From: JAUIAI01 sp041396585
GTDB taxonomy: Bacteria > Pseudomonadota > Gammaproteobacteria > Burkholderiales > Burkholderiaceae_E
Reading direction: 5' to 3'
Assembly (NCBI GenBank): GCA_041396585.1
Contig: JAWKYG010000017.1
Location: 1 to 64,000, forward strand
DNA: 64,000 nucleotides
Positions 1 through 8,304 of this stretch are shown here, piece after piece. Made by a program: the position numbers and the translations under genes. The notes under the pieces are model-generated. The model had not been told where the DNA came from and did no database searches. It was given only the letters and a program-made list of their open reading frames with translations. How positions within the stretch are numbered: position 1 is the first letter of the stretch; each line of letters begins with the position of its first letter.

Positions 1-2
1 TC

Positions 3-917
3 CATCGCAAGCATATCCACCACGGCTGGAACAACGCGTTCGAACCGGTGCTGCGGATCGCACCGGGCGAGACCATCCACTTCGAGACCCTCGACGCATC
101 GTCGGGCCAGCTGTCGGCCAGCTCCGACGCGGCCGCACTCGCGAAGCTCGACCTGGGCCGCGTGAATCCCGTGACCGGCCCGGTATTCGTCGACGGCGCG
201 AAGCCGGGTGACGCGCTGAAGGTCACCGTGCTGTCGTTCCAGCCGTCCGGCTGGGGCTGGACCGGCAACATACCCGGCTTCGGCCTGCTGACCGATCAGT
301 TCCCGGACGCACGGCTTCATCACTGGCACTACGACCCGGGCCTTGCGCCCGCGATGTACGGGCCGGGTGGCCGCGTGCCGCTGAAGCCGATGTGCGGCAC
401 CATCGGGGTGGCGCCGGCCGAGGCTGGCCTGCACAGCATCATCCCGCCGCGCAACGTGGGCGGCAACATGGACGTCCGCGACATCGCGGAGGGCACCGAA
501 CTCTACCTGCCGGTCGAGGTCGACGGCGCGATCTTCTCGGTCGGCGACACCCATGCGGCCCAGGGCGACGGCGAAGTCTGCGGCACCGCGATCGAGAGCC
601 CGATCGACGTCGCGCTCAGGATCGAGCTGATCAAGGGAGCCAATCTGCGCGCGCCCCGCTACGTGACGCCCGGACCGGTGTCGCGCCACCTCGATGGCGC
701 CGGCTACGAAGTGACCACCGGCATCGGCCCGGACCTGATGGCCTGCGCGCGAGCGGCGGTGTCCGACATGGTTGAACTGCTCAGCAAACGCTTCGGCTAT
801 TCACCGATCGATGCCTACATGCTGTGCAGCGTCTGCGCCGACCTGCGCATCAGTTCGATCGTCGACGTGCCCAACTGGGTGGTTTCATTCTATTTCCCGC
901 GCATCGTTCTCGAGTGA
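3..917 (+). CDS. Acetamidase/formamidase family protein, 5'-truncated by window edge
   Basis: Amidase of the FmdA/AmdA family, which hydrolyses formamide or short aliphatic amides to the acid and ammonia in the cytoplasm. The frame is open from base 3 and already reads HHGWNNAFEP, typical of the start of this family, so the true start lies just outside the window; the GTG at 48 is internal. Family features seen are the GRVNPVTGPVFVDGAKPGD stretch, the GVAPA and PRNVGGNMD segments, and GDTHAAQGDGEV. About 304 residues are visible, close to full length. No partner gene for amide uptake is visible here. Substrate (formamide, acetamide or another amide) cannot be set from sequence. Confidence 0.9.
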   Translation, partial: HRKHIHHGWNNAFEPVLRIAPGETIHFETLDASSGQLSASSDAAALAKLDLGRVNPVTGPVFVDGAKPGDALKVTVLSFQPSGWGWTGNIPGFGLLTDQFPDARLHHWHYDPGLAPAMYGPGGRVPLKPMCGTIGVAPAEAGLHSIIPPRNVGGNMDVRDIAEGTELYLPVEVDGAIFSVGDTHAAQGDGEVCGTAIESPIDVALRIELIKGANLRAPRYVTPGPVSRHLDGAGYEVTTGIGPDLMACARAAVSDMVELLSKRFGYSPIDAYMLCSVCADLRISSIVDVPNWVVSFYFPRIVLE

Positions 918-1532
918 CAGGCCGTTGCCGGTCTTTTTCCCTATCCTGAAGGCGCCGAACCGCAGCGGCGCTGGGCGCCGAGTGGGCGCGGCGTAACCAA
1001 ACGAGGGTCGACCCTGAGATCGAGATCGCAGATCCAGGACAGACAAGCCGCAGGGGGAGTGGCGAGGCGCTCCCCGGCGGCGCGCCGGGCAGACGACGCT
1101 GCGTCTGAATCTGACCTTCCGTTTCGCGGGCCGCAAGCGGTTGTGACCAAATCGAGACCAATACGAGACCGGATCGCCGCCCCGACGTGGCGCTGACGAG
1201 ATCGCGCTCCGCCATCATGAACCCATCGACGTCGCAGCCATCAGAAGCAGCAGGTGATTGCGAAACCGATTTCTCTATGGGTCTCCTCCCCCTTCGCCCG
1301 GTCAAGCCGGGCGTTTTTCTTGGTGATTGCAGACCGCGCCCGTGCGGGCGCGGTCTGGCGATGCCCGTTGGCCCCGCGCTGCTGTATGGCAAGGGGCAGC
1401 GGTTATCATCGAACGCCGGGGGTCCGGCAGCGTAGTCACGGCGGCCTGTCTTCCGAAGCGACCGTCGGTGATGCATGCGCGCTCCGACCGGCCGCCGGCG
1501 TTGCCGACAGACCGCTCAAAGGAATCCATCGC
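918..1532. other. 615-bp intergenic region with one terminator
   Basis: No convincing coding frame, tRNA-like cloverleaf or known ncRNA signature was found between the amidase stop and the upp start. The one clear element is a rho-independent terminator at 1295..1320. The upp promoter must lie between that terminator and 1533, but no good -35/-10 pair stands out. Confidence 0.6.
1295..1320 (+). terminator. Rho-independent terminator
   Basis: Perfect 7-bp GC stem (CGCCCGG / CCGGGCG) with a 5-nt loop, followed at once by TTTTTCTT on the plus strand. It would end the amidase transcript, or a short RNA starting in the preceding gap, about 380 bp after the amidase stop. Confidence 0.85.
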
Positions 1533-2165
1533 ATGTCCGAACAGGTCCATGTCATCGATCACCCCCTGGTGCAGCACAAGCTCACCCTGATCCGCGAGAA
1601 GAGCCGCAGCACGAACAGCTTTCGCCGGCTGGTGACCGAGCTGGCTTCGTTGCTGGTCTATGAGCTCACCCGCGACATGCCCACGCATCAGGTGGCGATC
1701 GAAACCCCGCTCGAGGCCACGCACGGGCGGCTGATCGACGGCAAGAAGATCGTGTTCCTGTCGATTCTGCGTGCCGGCACCGGCATCCTGGACGGCATGC
1801 TCAATGTGATTCCGGGCGCGCGTGTCGGCCACATCGGTCTGTACCGCGACCCCAAGACCCTGGTGGCAGTCGAGTACTACTTCAAGGTGCCGCAGGACAT
1901 GGCCGAGCGCGATGTGATCGTGGTCGATCCGATGCTGGCCACGGGAAACACGGCGGTTGCCGCGATCGAACGCATCAAGGAAGTGGGGCCGAAGTCGATC
2001 CGTTTCGTGTGCCTGATCGCCAGCCCCGAAGGCGTGGCGCATCTCACAGAACGGCATCCGGATGTGCCGATCTACACCGCCGCAATCGATCGCGAACTCG
2101 ATGAGCACGGCTACATCAGGCCGGGTCTGGGCGATGCGGGCGACCGTCTGTTCGGAACCAAGTGA
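1533..2165 (+). CDS. upp: Uracil phosphoribosyltransferase
   Basis: Makes UMP and pyrophosphate from uracil and PRPP in pyrimidine salvage. The 210-residue length matches bacterial Upp. The PRPP-binding loop is VVDPMLATGNTA, and the C-terminal uracil-binding region reads GYIRPGLGDAGDRLFGTK, the family ending. The frame stays open upstream to 1254, but MSEQVHVIDHPLVQHKLTLI is the family N-terminus, so ATG 1533 is the start; AAAGGA lies upstream. The stop overlaps the GTG of the following cytosine deaminase by 4 nt (GTGA), pairing uracil production with uracil capture. Confidence 0.97.
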   Translation: MSEQVHVIDHPLVQHKLTLIREKSRSTNSFRRLVTELASLLVYELTRDMPTHQVAIETPLEATHGRLIDGKKIVFLSILRAGTGILDGMLNVIPGARVGHIGLYRDPKTLVAVEYYFKVPQDMAERDVIVVDPMLATGNTAVAAIERIKEVGPKSIRFVCLIASPEGVAHLTERHPDVPIYTAAIDRELDEHGYIRPGLGDAGDRLFGTK

Positions 2166-3463
2166 TCATGGCCGATCTGCTGATCGAAAACGCCCGCCTC
2201 CCCGACGGCCGTGGCGGCATGTCGGTGCTCATCGTCAATGGCCGCATCGAGGCGGTGGCCGCCGGATCATTGACTGCGCCTGCCGCGATCGCCCGCCTGG
2301 ACGCGCGCGATCACCTGCTTTGCACCCCCTTCGTGGACGCCCACTTCCACATGGACGCCACGCTGTCCTACGGGCTGCCGCGCATCAATGAAAGCGGCAC
2401 CCTGCTCGAGGGCATCGCACTGTGGGGCGAGCTCAAGCCCGAACTCACCCAGGACGCCATCATCGAGCGCGCGCTCACCTACTGCGACTGGGCCGTCGCA
2501 CGCGGGCTGCTGGCCATCCGCAGCCATGTCGATGTCTGCGACGATCGCCTGCTGGCGGTGGAGGCCTTGCTCGAGGTGCGCCATCGCGTCGCCCCGTATC
2601 TCGATCTGCAGCTGGTCGCATTTCCGCAGGACGGGCTGCTGCGCTCGCCCAATGCGCTGAACAACCTGAAGCGGGCGCTCGACCTGGGTGTCGAGGTCGT
2701 CGGCGGCATTCCGCATTTCGAGCGCACGATGGCCGATGGTGCGCGCAGCATCGAGATCCTCACCGAACTGGCCGCCGAGCGCGGGCTGCTGGTGGACATG
2801 CACTGCGACGAAACCGACGACCCGATGTCGCGCCACATCGAGACCCTGGCCGCGCAGACCCACAGGCTCGGTATGCAAGGCCGCGTCACGGGCTCACACC
2901 TGACATCGATGCATTCGATGGACAACTACTATGTGTCCAAGCTGATTCCGCTGATGGTCGAGGCCCGGGTGAATGTGGTGGCCAATCCGCTGATCAACAT
3001 CACCATCCAGGGCCGCCACGACAGCTATCCGAAGCGCCGCGGCCTCACACGCATTCCGGAATTGCGCGCGGCCGGCCTGTGCGTGGCGCTCGGGCACGAC
3101 TGCGTGATGGATCCCTGGTACTCGCTGGGCAGCGCCGACATGCTGGAGGTGGCCGGCATGGCGGTGCACGCGGCGCAGATGACCAGTCAGGACGCCATGC
3201 GCGCCTGCTTCGATGCGGTCACCCAGGATGCCGCACGGATTCTCGGGTTACAGAACTATGGCCTGGCGCCGGGTTGCCACGGCGACCTGGTCCTGCTGCA
3301 GGCGGCAGATCCGGTGGAGGCGATTCGGCTTCGGGCCCAACGGCTGGCGGTGATCCGGCGCGGCACGATCATCGCTCAGGCCGAGCCGGTCAGATCATCA
3401 CTCGCCCTGCCCGGGCGCCCGGCCGCGGTCGACTTCATGTATCGCGGCGGCGCGAAAAGCTGA
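2162..3463 (+). CDS. codA: Cytosine deaminase-type amidohydrolase
   Basis: Metal-dependent amidohydrolase of the CodA family, deaminating cytosine to uracil and ammonia in the cytoplasm. Visible metal and active-site motifs are HFHMDATL near residue 61, SHVDVCD, HCDETDDP and GHDCVMDPWYSLGSADML, all characteristic of CodA. Length is 433 residues, slightly over the E. coli enzyme. GTG 2162 overlaps the upp stop (GTGA); ATG 2168 two codons later is an equally possible start. The overlap suggests translational coupling so deaminated cytosine passes to Upp. Activity on creatinine, isoguanine or other cyclic amidines, known in relatives, cannot be excluded. Confidence 0.9.
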   Translation: MIMADLLIENARLPDGRGGMSVLIVNGRIEAVAAGSLTAPAAIARLDARDHLLCTPFVDAHFHMDATLSYGLPRINESGTLLEGIALWGELKPELTQDAIIERALTYCDWAVARGLLAIRSHVDVCDDRLLAVEALLEVRHRVAPYLDLQLVAFPQDGLLRSPNALNNLKRALDLGVEVVGGIPHFERTMADGARSIEILTELAAERGLLVDMHCDETDDPMSRHIETLAAQTHRLGMQGRVTGSHLTSMHSMDNYYVSKLIPLMVEARVNVVANPLINITIQGRHDSYPKRRGLTRIPELRAAGLCVALGHDCVMDPWYSLGSADMLEVAGMAVHAAQMTSQDAMRACFDAVTQDAARILGLQNYGLAPGCHGDLVLLQAADPVEAIRLRAQRLAVIRRGTIIAQAEPVRSSLALPGRPAAVDFMYRGGAKS

Positions 3464-3530
3464 AGCGCCGGCCAACCGACGCTTCAGGCTTCATGAATCC
3501 AGTGCGGGCGCTCAGCGCCCGCGGCAGCGC

Positions 3531-3935
3531 TCAGACGCGGCAATCGTTGGCCAGTTGCTTGCCGTGCCGGGTGTCGAGCAACATCGACTTGCCGACGATC
3601 GTGATCCAGGTCAGCCCGGAGCCCTGATCCTCGTAGCGCAGCGCGCCCGACGCGGTGCTCACGGCCTTCATCCGGTAGCTGCGCTGGTTCCAGTTCAGCA
3701 CGGCGACCGAGCGATCGCTGGACACCGACCGGACCTCCACGCTGCGGTTCAGATCGCAACGATAGGTACCCGAGCGCATCGACAATGCCGAACGAACGGC
3801 CGGTTTGGCCTTCACAGGCGCAGGCGCCGGCGCCTTGGCCTGCGGTGCCGGTGCGGGCGCGGGCGGCGTCGGTGTGGCGCAGGCGGCCATCGCCGAAGCG
3901 ATGGAAACGGTGGCGAGCAAACGAAGGAATTTCAT
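3531..3935 (-). CDS. MliC-like lipoprotein (C-type lysozyme inhibitor family)
   Basis: A 134-residue predicted lipoprotein. The N-terminus MKFLRLLATVSIASAMAAC looks like a lipoprotein signal with Cys19 as acceptor, though Met at -3 is not ideal. An Ala/Pro/Lys-rich linker (about residues 20-50) leads to a domain with YRCD near the start, TASGALRYED in the middle and a terminal NDCRV. This matches the MliC/PliC pattern: beta-barrel, SGxxY loop, two Cys able to form a disulfide. Family members bind and inhibit C-type lysozyme at the cell envelope. The frame extends 13 codons upstream; the inner ATG is chosen because the signal starts there. Confidence 0.7.
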   Translation of the reverse strand: MKFLRLLATVSIASAMAACATPTPPAPAPAPQAKAPAPAPVKAKPAVRSALSMRSGTYRCDLNRSVEVRSVSSDRSVAVLNWNQRSYRMKAVSTASGALRYEDQGSGLTWITIVGKSMLLDTRHGKQLANDCRV

Positions 3936-4216
3936 CGACGGTCTCCGCGGGCCTCGAAGCCCGGTGAACTGCATGCGCAGGGAACAGGAGGCCGGTACCC
4001 GATGACGTGCTGACGAAAAGGTCCGACCGACTCGGACAGATCATCCGATCGGTATCTGAATGTGACAAAGTTCGCATTCGCGAAAGGCGCCGGCGAGCCG
4101 ATGACCGGTGCCGGCCGGCCTGGTCGCGGTGGCCCGTGCCCGTTGGCAAGACCATCCCGGCGCCCTCCTGAGACGGCCGCGGGCCTCGCCGGTTCCGGTC
4201 CGCCGCTTCGCGGCCC
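3936..4216. other. Intergenic region, nothing recognised
   Basis: 281 bp between two minus-strand genes. It must hold the promoter of the MliC-like gene, but no convincing promoter, RNA or terminator was recognised. Confidence 0.5.
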
Positions 4217-4865
4217 TCAATCGGCGGGCAGCGCCGGCCGCGGCCTGACGGCCAGCTCGAGGGCCTCGTCGCGACCGATCCCGGTGGCACACAGCAGCAC
4301 CACCACGGTTTCATCGATCGCCGACCCGGCCAGTTCACCGTTGGTGATCGCCCGTGCCACGCCCACGATCGCATGGGCGGCCATGCGAAAACACAACTCG
4401 GCATCGCTGACTTTGAAGCGCCCGGCGGCGGTGGCCAGGCGCAGGTCGCGAATCGCGAACGGTCCCATCTGCCGATAGATCGCTTCGGCAATCACCTCGG
4501 AGCGATCGAGCAGCTGTTTCCAACGTAAATCGCCGGTGGCGGTATCGATCACGGTGCGCACCCCAAAGGCATAGACCTGGGCCGGATCGTCGAAGGTGTT
4601 CGTAACCTTCTCGATGCGCACGGCCAGCGAGTACATGAGGTGTTCGAGCACCGCGATCGCCAGTTCCTCCTTGGAGCGGAAGTAGCTGTACACGGTGCCG
4701 GCACCGACATCAGCCCGGTCGGCGATCTCCTGCATGGTGGCGGCATCGATGCCGCGCTCGCCCATCACGGCTTGCCCTGCAGGCGATCAAGGCCTCACGA
4801 TTGCGTTGCCGGCGGCGCGCGACGCGACCGAGCTTTTCGGGTTCCGGGCTGCTTGTGGTGTCCAC
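4217..4865 (-). pseudogene. TetR-family regulator with N-terminal frameshift
   Basis: The recognition-helix part (AATMQEIADRADVGAGTVYSYF) and the ligand domain are intact from the internal ATG at 4768 down to 4217. That ATG would start the protein in mid-HTH, after helix 1. The missing N-terminus lies directly upstream in another frame: from GTG 4865, RRRQRNREALIA joins AGQAVMGERGID if one base near 4781 (within GCCTGCAGG on the minus strand) is removed. The repaired protein is 215 residues, normal for TetR. It faces the monooxygenase operon and is its probable repressor. No ribosome site precedes GTG 4865. This is either a true inactivating insertion or a sequence error; the rest of the gene shows no decay. 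Confidence 0.8.
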
Positions 4866-4873
4866 GCGTTCGA

Positions 4874-4898
4874 ATTCGAATGATCGTCGGATTCGAAT
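4874..4898. promoter_or_regulatory. Paired ATTCGAAT palindromes upstream of tetR
   Basis: Two copies of the 8-bp palindrome ATTCGAAT (4874-4881 and 4891-4898) lie 17 bp apart, start to start, just upstream of the inferred tetR start. The first is embedded in a longer palindrome, TTCGAATTCGAA (4869-4880). The position suits an autoregulatory site; the function is inferred. Confidence 0.4.
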
Positions 4899-5001
4899 AT
4901 TAGCCTGTAGCAGCCCCTGGGAACAGGCTCGATATTGGGGTTGGAGGGGTCGTCATCAGTGCCACGAGACGCTTCTTAGCTACCAAAGCTGATCGATTTC
5001 C

Positions 5002-5024
5002 ATTATTGACTTACGTTCAATAAT
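5002..5024. promoter_or_regulatory. Probable TetR operator (8-bp inverted repeat, 7-bp spacer)
   Basis: Perfect arms ATTATTGA and TCAATAAT flank the 7-nt spacer CTTACGT. The site is AT-rich in GC-rich surroundings, lies in the divergent gap between tetR and the monooxygenase gene, and overlaps the -35 box of a good promoter: the arrangement expected of a TetR-repressed operon. Confidence 0.7.
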
Positions 5025-5033
5025 GAATATCAT
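5006..5033 (+). promoter_or_regulatory. Sigma70-type promoter of the monooxygenase operon
   Basis: TTGACT (5006-5011) and TATCAT (5028-5033) are separated by 16 bp; each matches the consensus at five of six positions. The start ATG is 34 nt beyond the -10 box, with GAGGAGGAG just before it. The -35 box lies inside the inverted repeat at 5002..5024. Confidence 0.6.
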
Positions 5034-5066
5034 CCGAGCAAGAACCACAATCGAGGAGGAGTCCCG

Positions 5067-6263
5067 ATGAGCATTGAAGCCCCGGTCAGGCTGTCCGAGT
5101 CAGACATCGTCCCCGTTGCCCGGGAACTGATCCCCGAGCTCAAATCGCGCGCCATTCAGTGCGAAGAGGACCGCAAGGTCCCGCAGGAGAACATTCGGCG
5201 CCTGCACGAAACCGGTCTATTGGGCGTCTTTCGCGCCAAGAAATGGGGCGGTCAGGAACTCTCGATGCGCGCCCACGTGGATGCGGTGGCCACGATCGCC
5301 GAGGGTTGCCCGGCCACTGCCTGGGTGCTCGGCGTCTATCACGCACACGACTACATCATCGGCCACATGTCCGAGCAGGTGCAGCGGGAAATCTACGATT
5401 CGGACCACATCCAGGCGGTAGCCGCGGTCATCGGCCCGCGTGGCAAGGCTGTCAAACAGGCCGATGGCAGCTACCGGCTGAGCGGCTTCTGGCCGTTCGC
5501 CTCGGGCAATGCGGCCTCACGCTGGCTGCTGCTCGGTGGCGAGGTGCTCGATGCCGAGGGCAATGTGCTCGATGCCGGTGATTTCGCGGTGCCGATCGAG
5601 GATGTCGAGCGCCTGGACGACTGGCACGTGGCCGGTCTGCAAGGCACCGGTTCCAACTCGGTCAGGTGCCAGGATGTCTGGGTGCCGGCGCACCGATTCG
5701 TCTCGCTGCCAGCCCTGCTCGAGAATCAGACACCCGCATTCGTGCGCGCCGACACGCCCAGCGTGCATCGCTGCCAGGCCGGCCCGGCACTGGGCATGTT
5801 CATCGCCACCTCGGCGCTGGGCGCGGCCAAGGCTGCCCTGGATGAGTTCCTGCGCGTGGTGCCGGGCAAGCAGGTCATGTATACGAGCCACATCTCGCAT
5901 GAATGGACGGCGCTGCAGATCGCGGTCGGCGAGGCCGCCTCGAAGATCCATGCCGCCAATCTGATCTTCTACAAATGCGCGGACGACGTCGATGAATGGG
6001 CGCGCCGGGGCGAGAAAATGCCGATGGACATCCGCGGCCGGATACGCATGGACATCACCATGGTGCCGCGGCTGTGCCGCGATGCCGTCGAAAAGCTCTA
6101 CACGATCGGCGGCGCCGCCGGCCTGTCGCTGAAAAGCCCCATCCAGCGCAATGCGCGCAATCTGCAGGCCACGAACATGCACGGCTTCCTGCTCTATGAT
6201 GCAGGCGCCGAAATCTATGGTCGCGTGCTGCTTGGCGTCGATCCGGGTACCGGCATCCTCTGA
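5067..6263 (+). CDS. Flavin-dependent monooxygenase, oxygenase component (acyl-CoA dehydrogenase fold, HsaA/HpaB-type)
   Basis: The 398-residue length and fold markers are those of class D two-component flavin monooxygenases (HsaA, C2 of p-hydroxyphenylacetate hydroxylase). These use reduced flavin from a partner reductase to hydroxylate phenolic rings. Seen are the N-terminal helical segment ending GLLGVFRAKKWGGQE, the central SGFWPFASGNAASRWLLLGG and GLQGTGSNSV stretches, and a C-terminal helical domain ending NLQATNMHG. A flavin reductase starts 24 bp downstream, which favours a monooxygenase over a true acyl-CoA dehydrogenase. A strong GAGGAGGAG site precedes ATG 5067. First gene after the TetR-type operator. 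The substrate is not determinable, but an aromatic or steroid-derived phenol is likely. Confidence 0.85.
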   Translation: MSIEAPVRLSESDIVPVARELIPELKSRAIQCEEDRKVPQENIRRLHETGLLGVFRAKKWGGQELSMRAHVDAVATIAEGCPATAWVLGVYHAHDYIIGHMSEQVQREIYDSDHIQAVAAVIGPRGKAVKQADGSYRLSGFWPFASGNAASRWLLLGGEVLDAEGNVLDAGDFAVPIEDVERLDDWHVAGLQGTGSNSVRCQDVWVPAHRFVSLPALLENQTPAFVRADTPSVHRCQAGPALGMFIATSALGAAKAALDEFLRVVPGKQVMYTSHISHEWTALQIAVGEAASKIHAANLIFYKCADDVDEWARRGEKMPMDIRGRIRMDITMVPRLCRDAVEKLYTIGGAAGLSLKSPIQRNARNLQATNMHGFLLYDAGAEIYGRVLLGVDPGTGIL

Positions 6264-6287
6264 ACCGCCAATCCCGAGGCCAGCCCC

Positions 6288-6815
6288 ATGTCACCGGTCG
6301 CCCCCGAGCAATACGTCGACGCGATCGCGCAGCATGTCGCATCGGTCTGTGTGATCACCACCGAGCTCGGTGGCGAGCGCTTCGGGTTGACCGCCACCGC
6401 GGTCGCCTCGGTCAGTGCGAATCCCCCCCGGCTGCTGGTCTGTGTGAACAAGAGCGGCTTCACGCACGACAAGATCGTGGCGGCCGGGCATTTCTGTGTG
6501 AACGTGCTGACCGAGAATCAGGACAAGATCGCGATGGTGTTCGCGGGCATGGGCGGCAAGGAGGTGGATCGGTTTGCCACCGGCGAATGGGCGACCCTGG
6601 TCACCGGCGCGCCGAGCCTGCGCGGCGCCGCGGCCGTGCTCGACTGCCGCCTGGTGGAATCCTGCGAACAGAGCACGCACAGTGTGCTGTTCGGCGAGGT
6701 GGTGGCCACCGAGCGCCTGCCGGGGCAGGACAGCCTGCTGTATGGCGGGCGACGTTTTCGCCAGTTGCGTAAGATCTTTGCCGGCATGACCGAAGGGCCG
6801 GACGAGTACCTGTAG
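6288..6815 (+). CDS. Flavin reductase (HsaB/HpaC-type), partner of the upstream oxygenase
   Basis: A 175-residue FMN-binding split-barrel reductase supplying reduced flavin from NAD(P)H to the oxygenase encoded 24 bp upstream. The family pattern is visible: FGLTATAVASVSANPPRLLVCVNKSG near residues 25-50, then HFCVNVLTENQ and a C-terminal ending with LLYGGRRFRQL. Its length fits stand-alone reductases of two-component monooxygenases. No transmembrane or export signal. Whether it prefers FMN or FAD, NADH or NADPH, cannot be told from sequence. Confidence 0.88.
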   Translation: MSPVAPEQYVDAIAQHVASVCVITTELGGERFGLTATAVASVSANPPRLLVCVNKSGFTHDKIVAAGHFCVNVLTENQDKIAMVFAGMGGKEVDRFATGEWATLVTGAPSLRGAAAVLDCRLVESCEQSTHSVLFGEVVATERLPGQDSLLYGGRRFRQLRKIFAGMTEGPDEYL

Positions 6816-6919
6816 TCGTTGTGGTCGTCGCGGCCCGGCCGTCACGGTCCGGCGCCGGGCACGACGGCGCAGCGGCGACCCATACCTACAAAAGACTTCG
6901 AATATCCACGGAGGAGAAC

Positions 6920-8200
6920 ATGACGAATCCCAGCTTCAGCAACCGCCGAACCGTCCTCAAGGGCGCCTCGGCGATCATCGCCGCGCCGGCCATCCTCAGA
7001 CACAGCCGCGCCTCGGCGCAGGATGCCACCTTCAGGATCGGCTTCGTGAACCCGCGCACCGGCCCGCTGGCCGGCTTCGGCGAGGCCGACGAGTACATCC
7101 TCAAGGGCGTGCAGGCCGCACTCGCCGGGCTTACCAACCACGGCAAGCCGGTCAAGGTGGAGATCATCTCCAAGGATTCACAGTCGAACTCCAATCGCGC
7201 CGCCGAGGTCACGGTGGAGTTGATCGAGCGCGACAAGGTCGATCTCGTGGTCGCCGCCTCGGCGCCGGACACCACCAATCCGGTGGCCGATCAGTGCGAA
7301 CTCAATGAGATGCCCTGCATCACCTCGGTGTGCCCGTGGCAGCCCTACTTCTTCGGTCGCAATGGCAATCCGGCCACCGGCTTCGAATACACCTACCACT
7401 TCTTCTGGGGCCTGGAAGATGTCATCGCCAACTTCCTGAACCTCTGGGACGACGCGCCCGGTGTCAAGAAGGTCGTGGGCGGCATCTTCCCGAACGATGC
7501 CGATGGCAACGCCTGGGGCGATAAGGAACTGGGCCTGCCCAAGCCGCTGGCCGCGGCCGGCTACAAGCTGGTGGATCCGGGCCGCTACCAGGTGATGAAC
7601 AACGATTTCTCGTCGCAGATCGCCGCCTATAAGGCCGCCGGCTGCGAGATCGTCACCGGCAACATGATCCCGCCCGATTTCGCCACCTTCTGGGGGCAGG
7701 CGGCACAGCAGAACTTCAACCCCAGGATCGTCACGATCGGCAAGGCATTGCTGTTCCCGTCCGTCATCGAGAGCCTGGGCCCGCGTGGCGACGGCCTCAC
7801 CACCGAGATCTGGTGGACCCCGACCCATCCGTTCAGTTCGAGCCTGACCGGCGAGTCGGCGGGCGCGCTGGGCAATGGCTACACCAAGGCCACCGGCCGG
7901 CCCTGGACCCAGCCCCTGGGCTTCATCCATGCGTTGTTCGAGGTGGCCGCCGATGTGATCAAGCGCGCCGAATCGCTCGATGACAGCGCCGCCGTGCTGG
8001 CCGCTATCCGCGCCACCAACATCGACACGATCGTCGGCCATGTCGACTGGCAGGGCAAGGGCCCGTTCAAGAACGTCAAGCGCACCCCGCTGGTGGCCGG
8101 CCAGTGGCAGCTCAAGAACGGCAAGCCGGAGCTGGTCATCACCAACAACAAGGAAGCGACCAACATCCCGGTGGGCGGCAAGATGAAACTGCTGGGCTGA
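6920..8200 (+). CDS. Branched-chain-type ABC transporter substrate-binding protein
   Basis: Periplasmic-binding protein of the LivJ/LivK type (peripla_BP_6), 426 residues. The N-terminus has a twin-arginine-like signal (NRRTVLKG then a hydrophobic stretch to about residue 28 and an ASA cleavage region), so export by Tat is likely. The mature part starts FRIGFVNPRTGPLAGFGE, the family ligand-binding beginning, and continues with KVEIISKDSQSNSNRAAEV. GAGGAG precedes ATG 6920; open frame upstream to 6821 is not coding. Two ATPases and two permeases follow. In this setting it probably captures an aromatic or other acid substrate rather than an amino acid; that is inference. Confidence 0.9.
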   Translation: MTNPSFSNRRTVLKGASAIIAAPAILRHSRASAQDATFRIGFVNPRTGPLAGFGEADEYILKGVQAALAGLTNHGKPVKVEIISKDSQSNSNRAAEVTVELIERDKVDLVVAASAPDTTNPVADQCELNEMPCITSVCPWQPYFFGRNGNPATGFEYTYHFFWGLEDVIANFLNLWDDAPGVKKVVGGIFPNDADGNAWGDKELGLPKPLAAAGYKLVDPGRYQVMNNDFSSQIAAYKAAGCEIVTGNMIPPDFATFWGQAAQQNFNPRIVTIGKALLFPSVIESLGPRGDGLTTEIWWTPTHPFSSSLTGESAGALGNGYTKATGRPWTQPLGFIHALFEVAADVIKRAESLDDSAAVLAAIRATNIDTIVGHVDWQGKGPFKNVKRTPLVAGQWQLKNGKPELVITNNKEATNIPVGGKMKLLG

Positions 8201-8273
8201 ACGCGGGTCTCGAGCCGATCCGGCGCGATGTCGCACATCAGTCGGACACGGCGCCGGCAACCGGCAACCACGA

Positions 8274-8297
8274 CACGGACGGGGCAACCCGTCCGTG
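8274..8297 (+). other. Intercistronic hairpin with GCAA tetraloop before the ABC ATPase gene
   Basis: A perfect 10-bp stem (CACGGACGGG / CCCGTCCGTG) is closed by a GNRA-type GCAA tetraloop and ends 7 nt before ATG 8305. No T-run follows, so it is not a classical terminator. It leaves little room for a Shine-Dalgarno site for the ATPase gene and could stabilise the upstream binding-protein mRNA or lower ATPase translation. Confidence 0.65.
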
Positions 8298-8304
8298 CGC
8301 ATTG

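Noticed and set aside
1254..1532. N-terminal extension of upp
   Set aside because: No homology and overlaps the terminator at 1295; family start MSEQVHVIDHP is at 1533.
5067..6263. True acyl-CoA dehydrogenase
   Set aside because: The adjacent flavin reductase and the sequence blocks fit class D flavin monooxygenase better.
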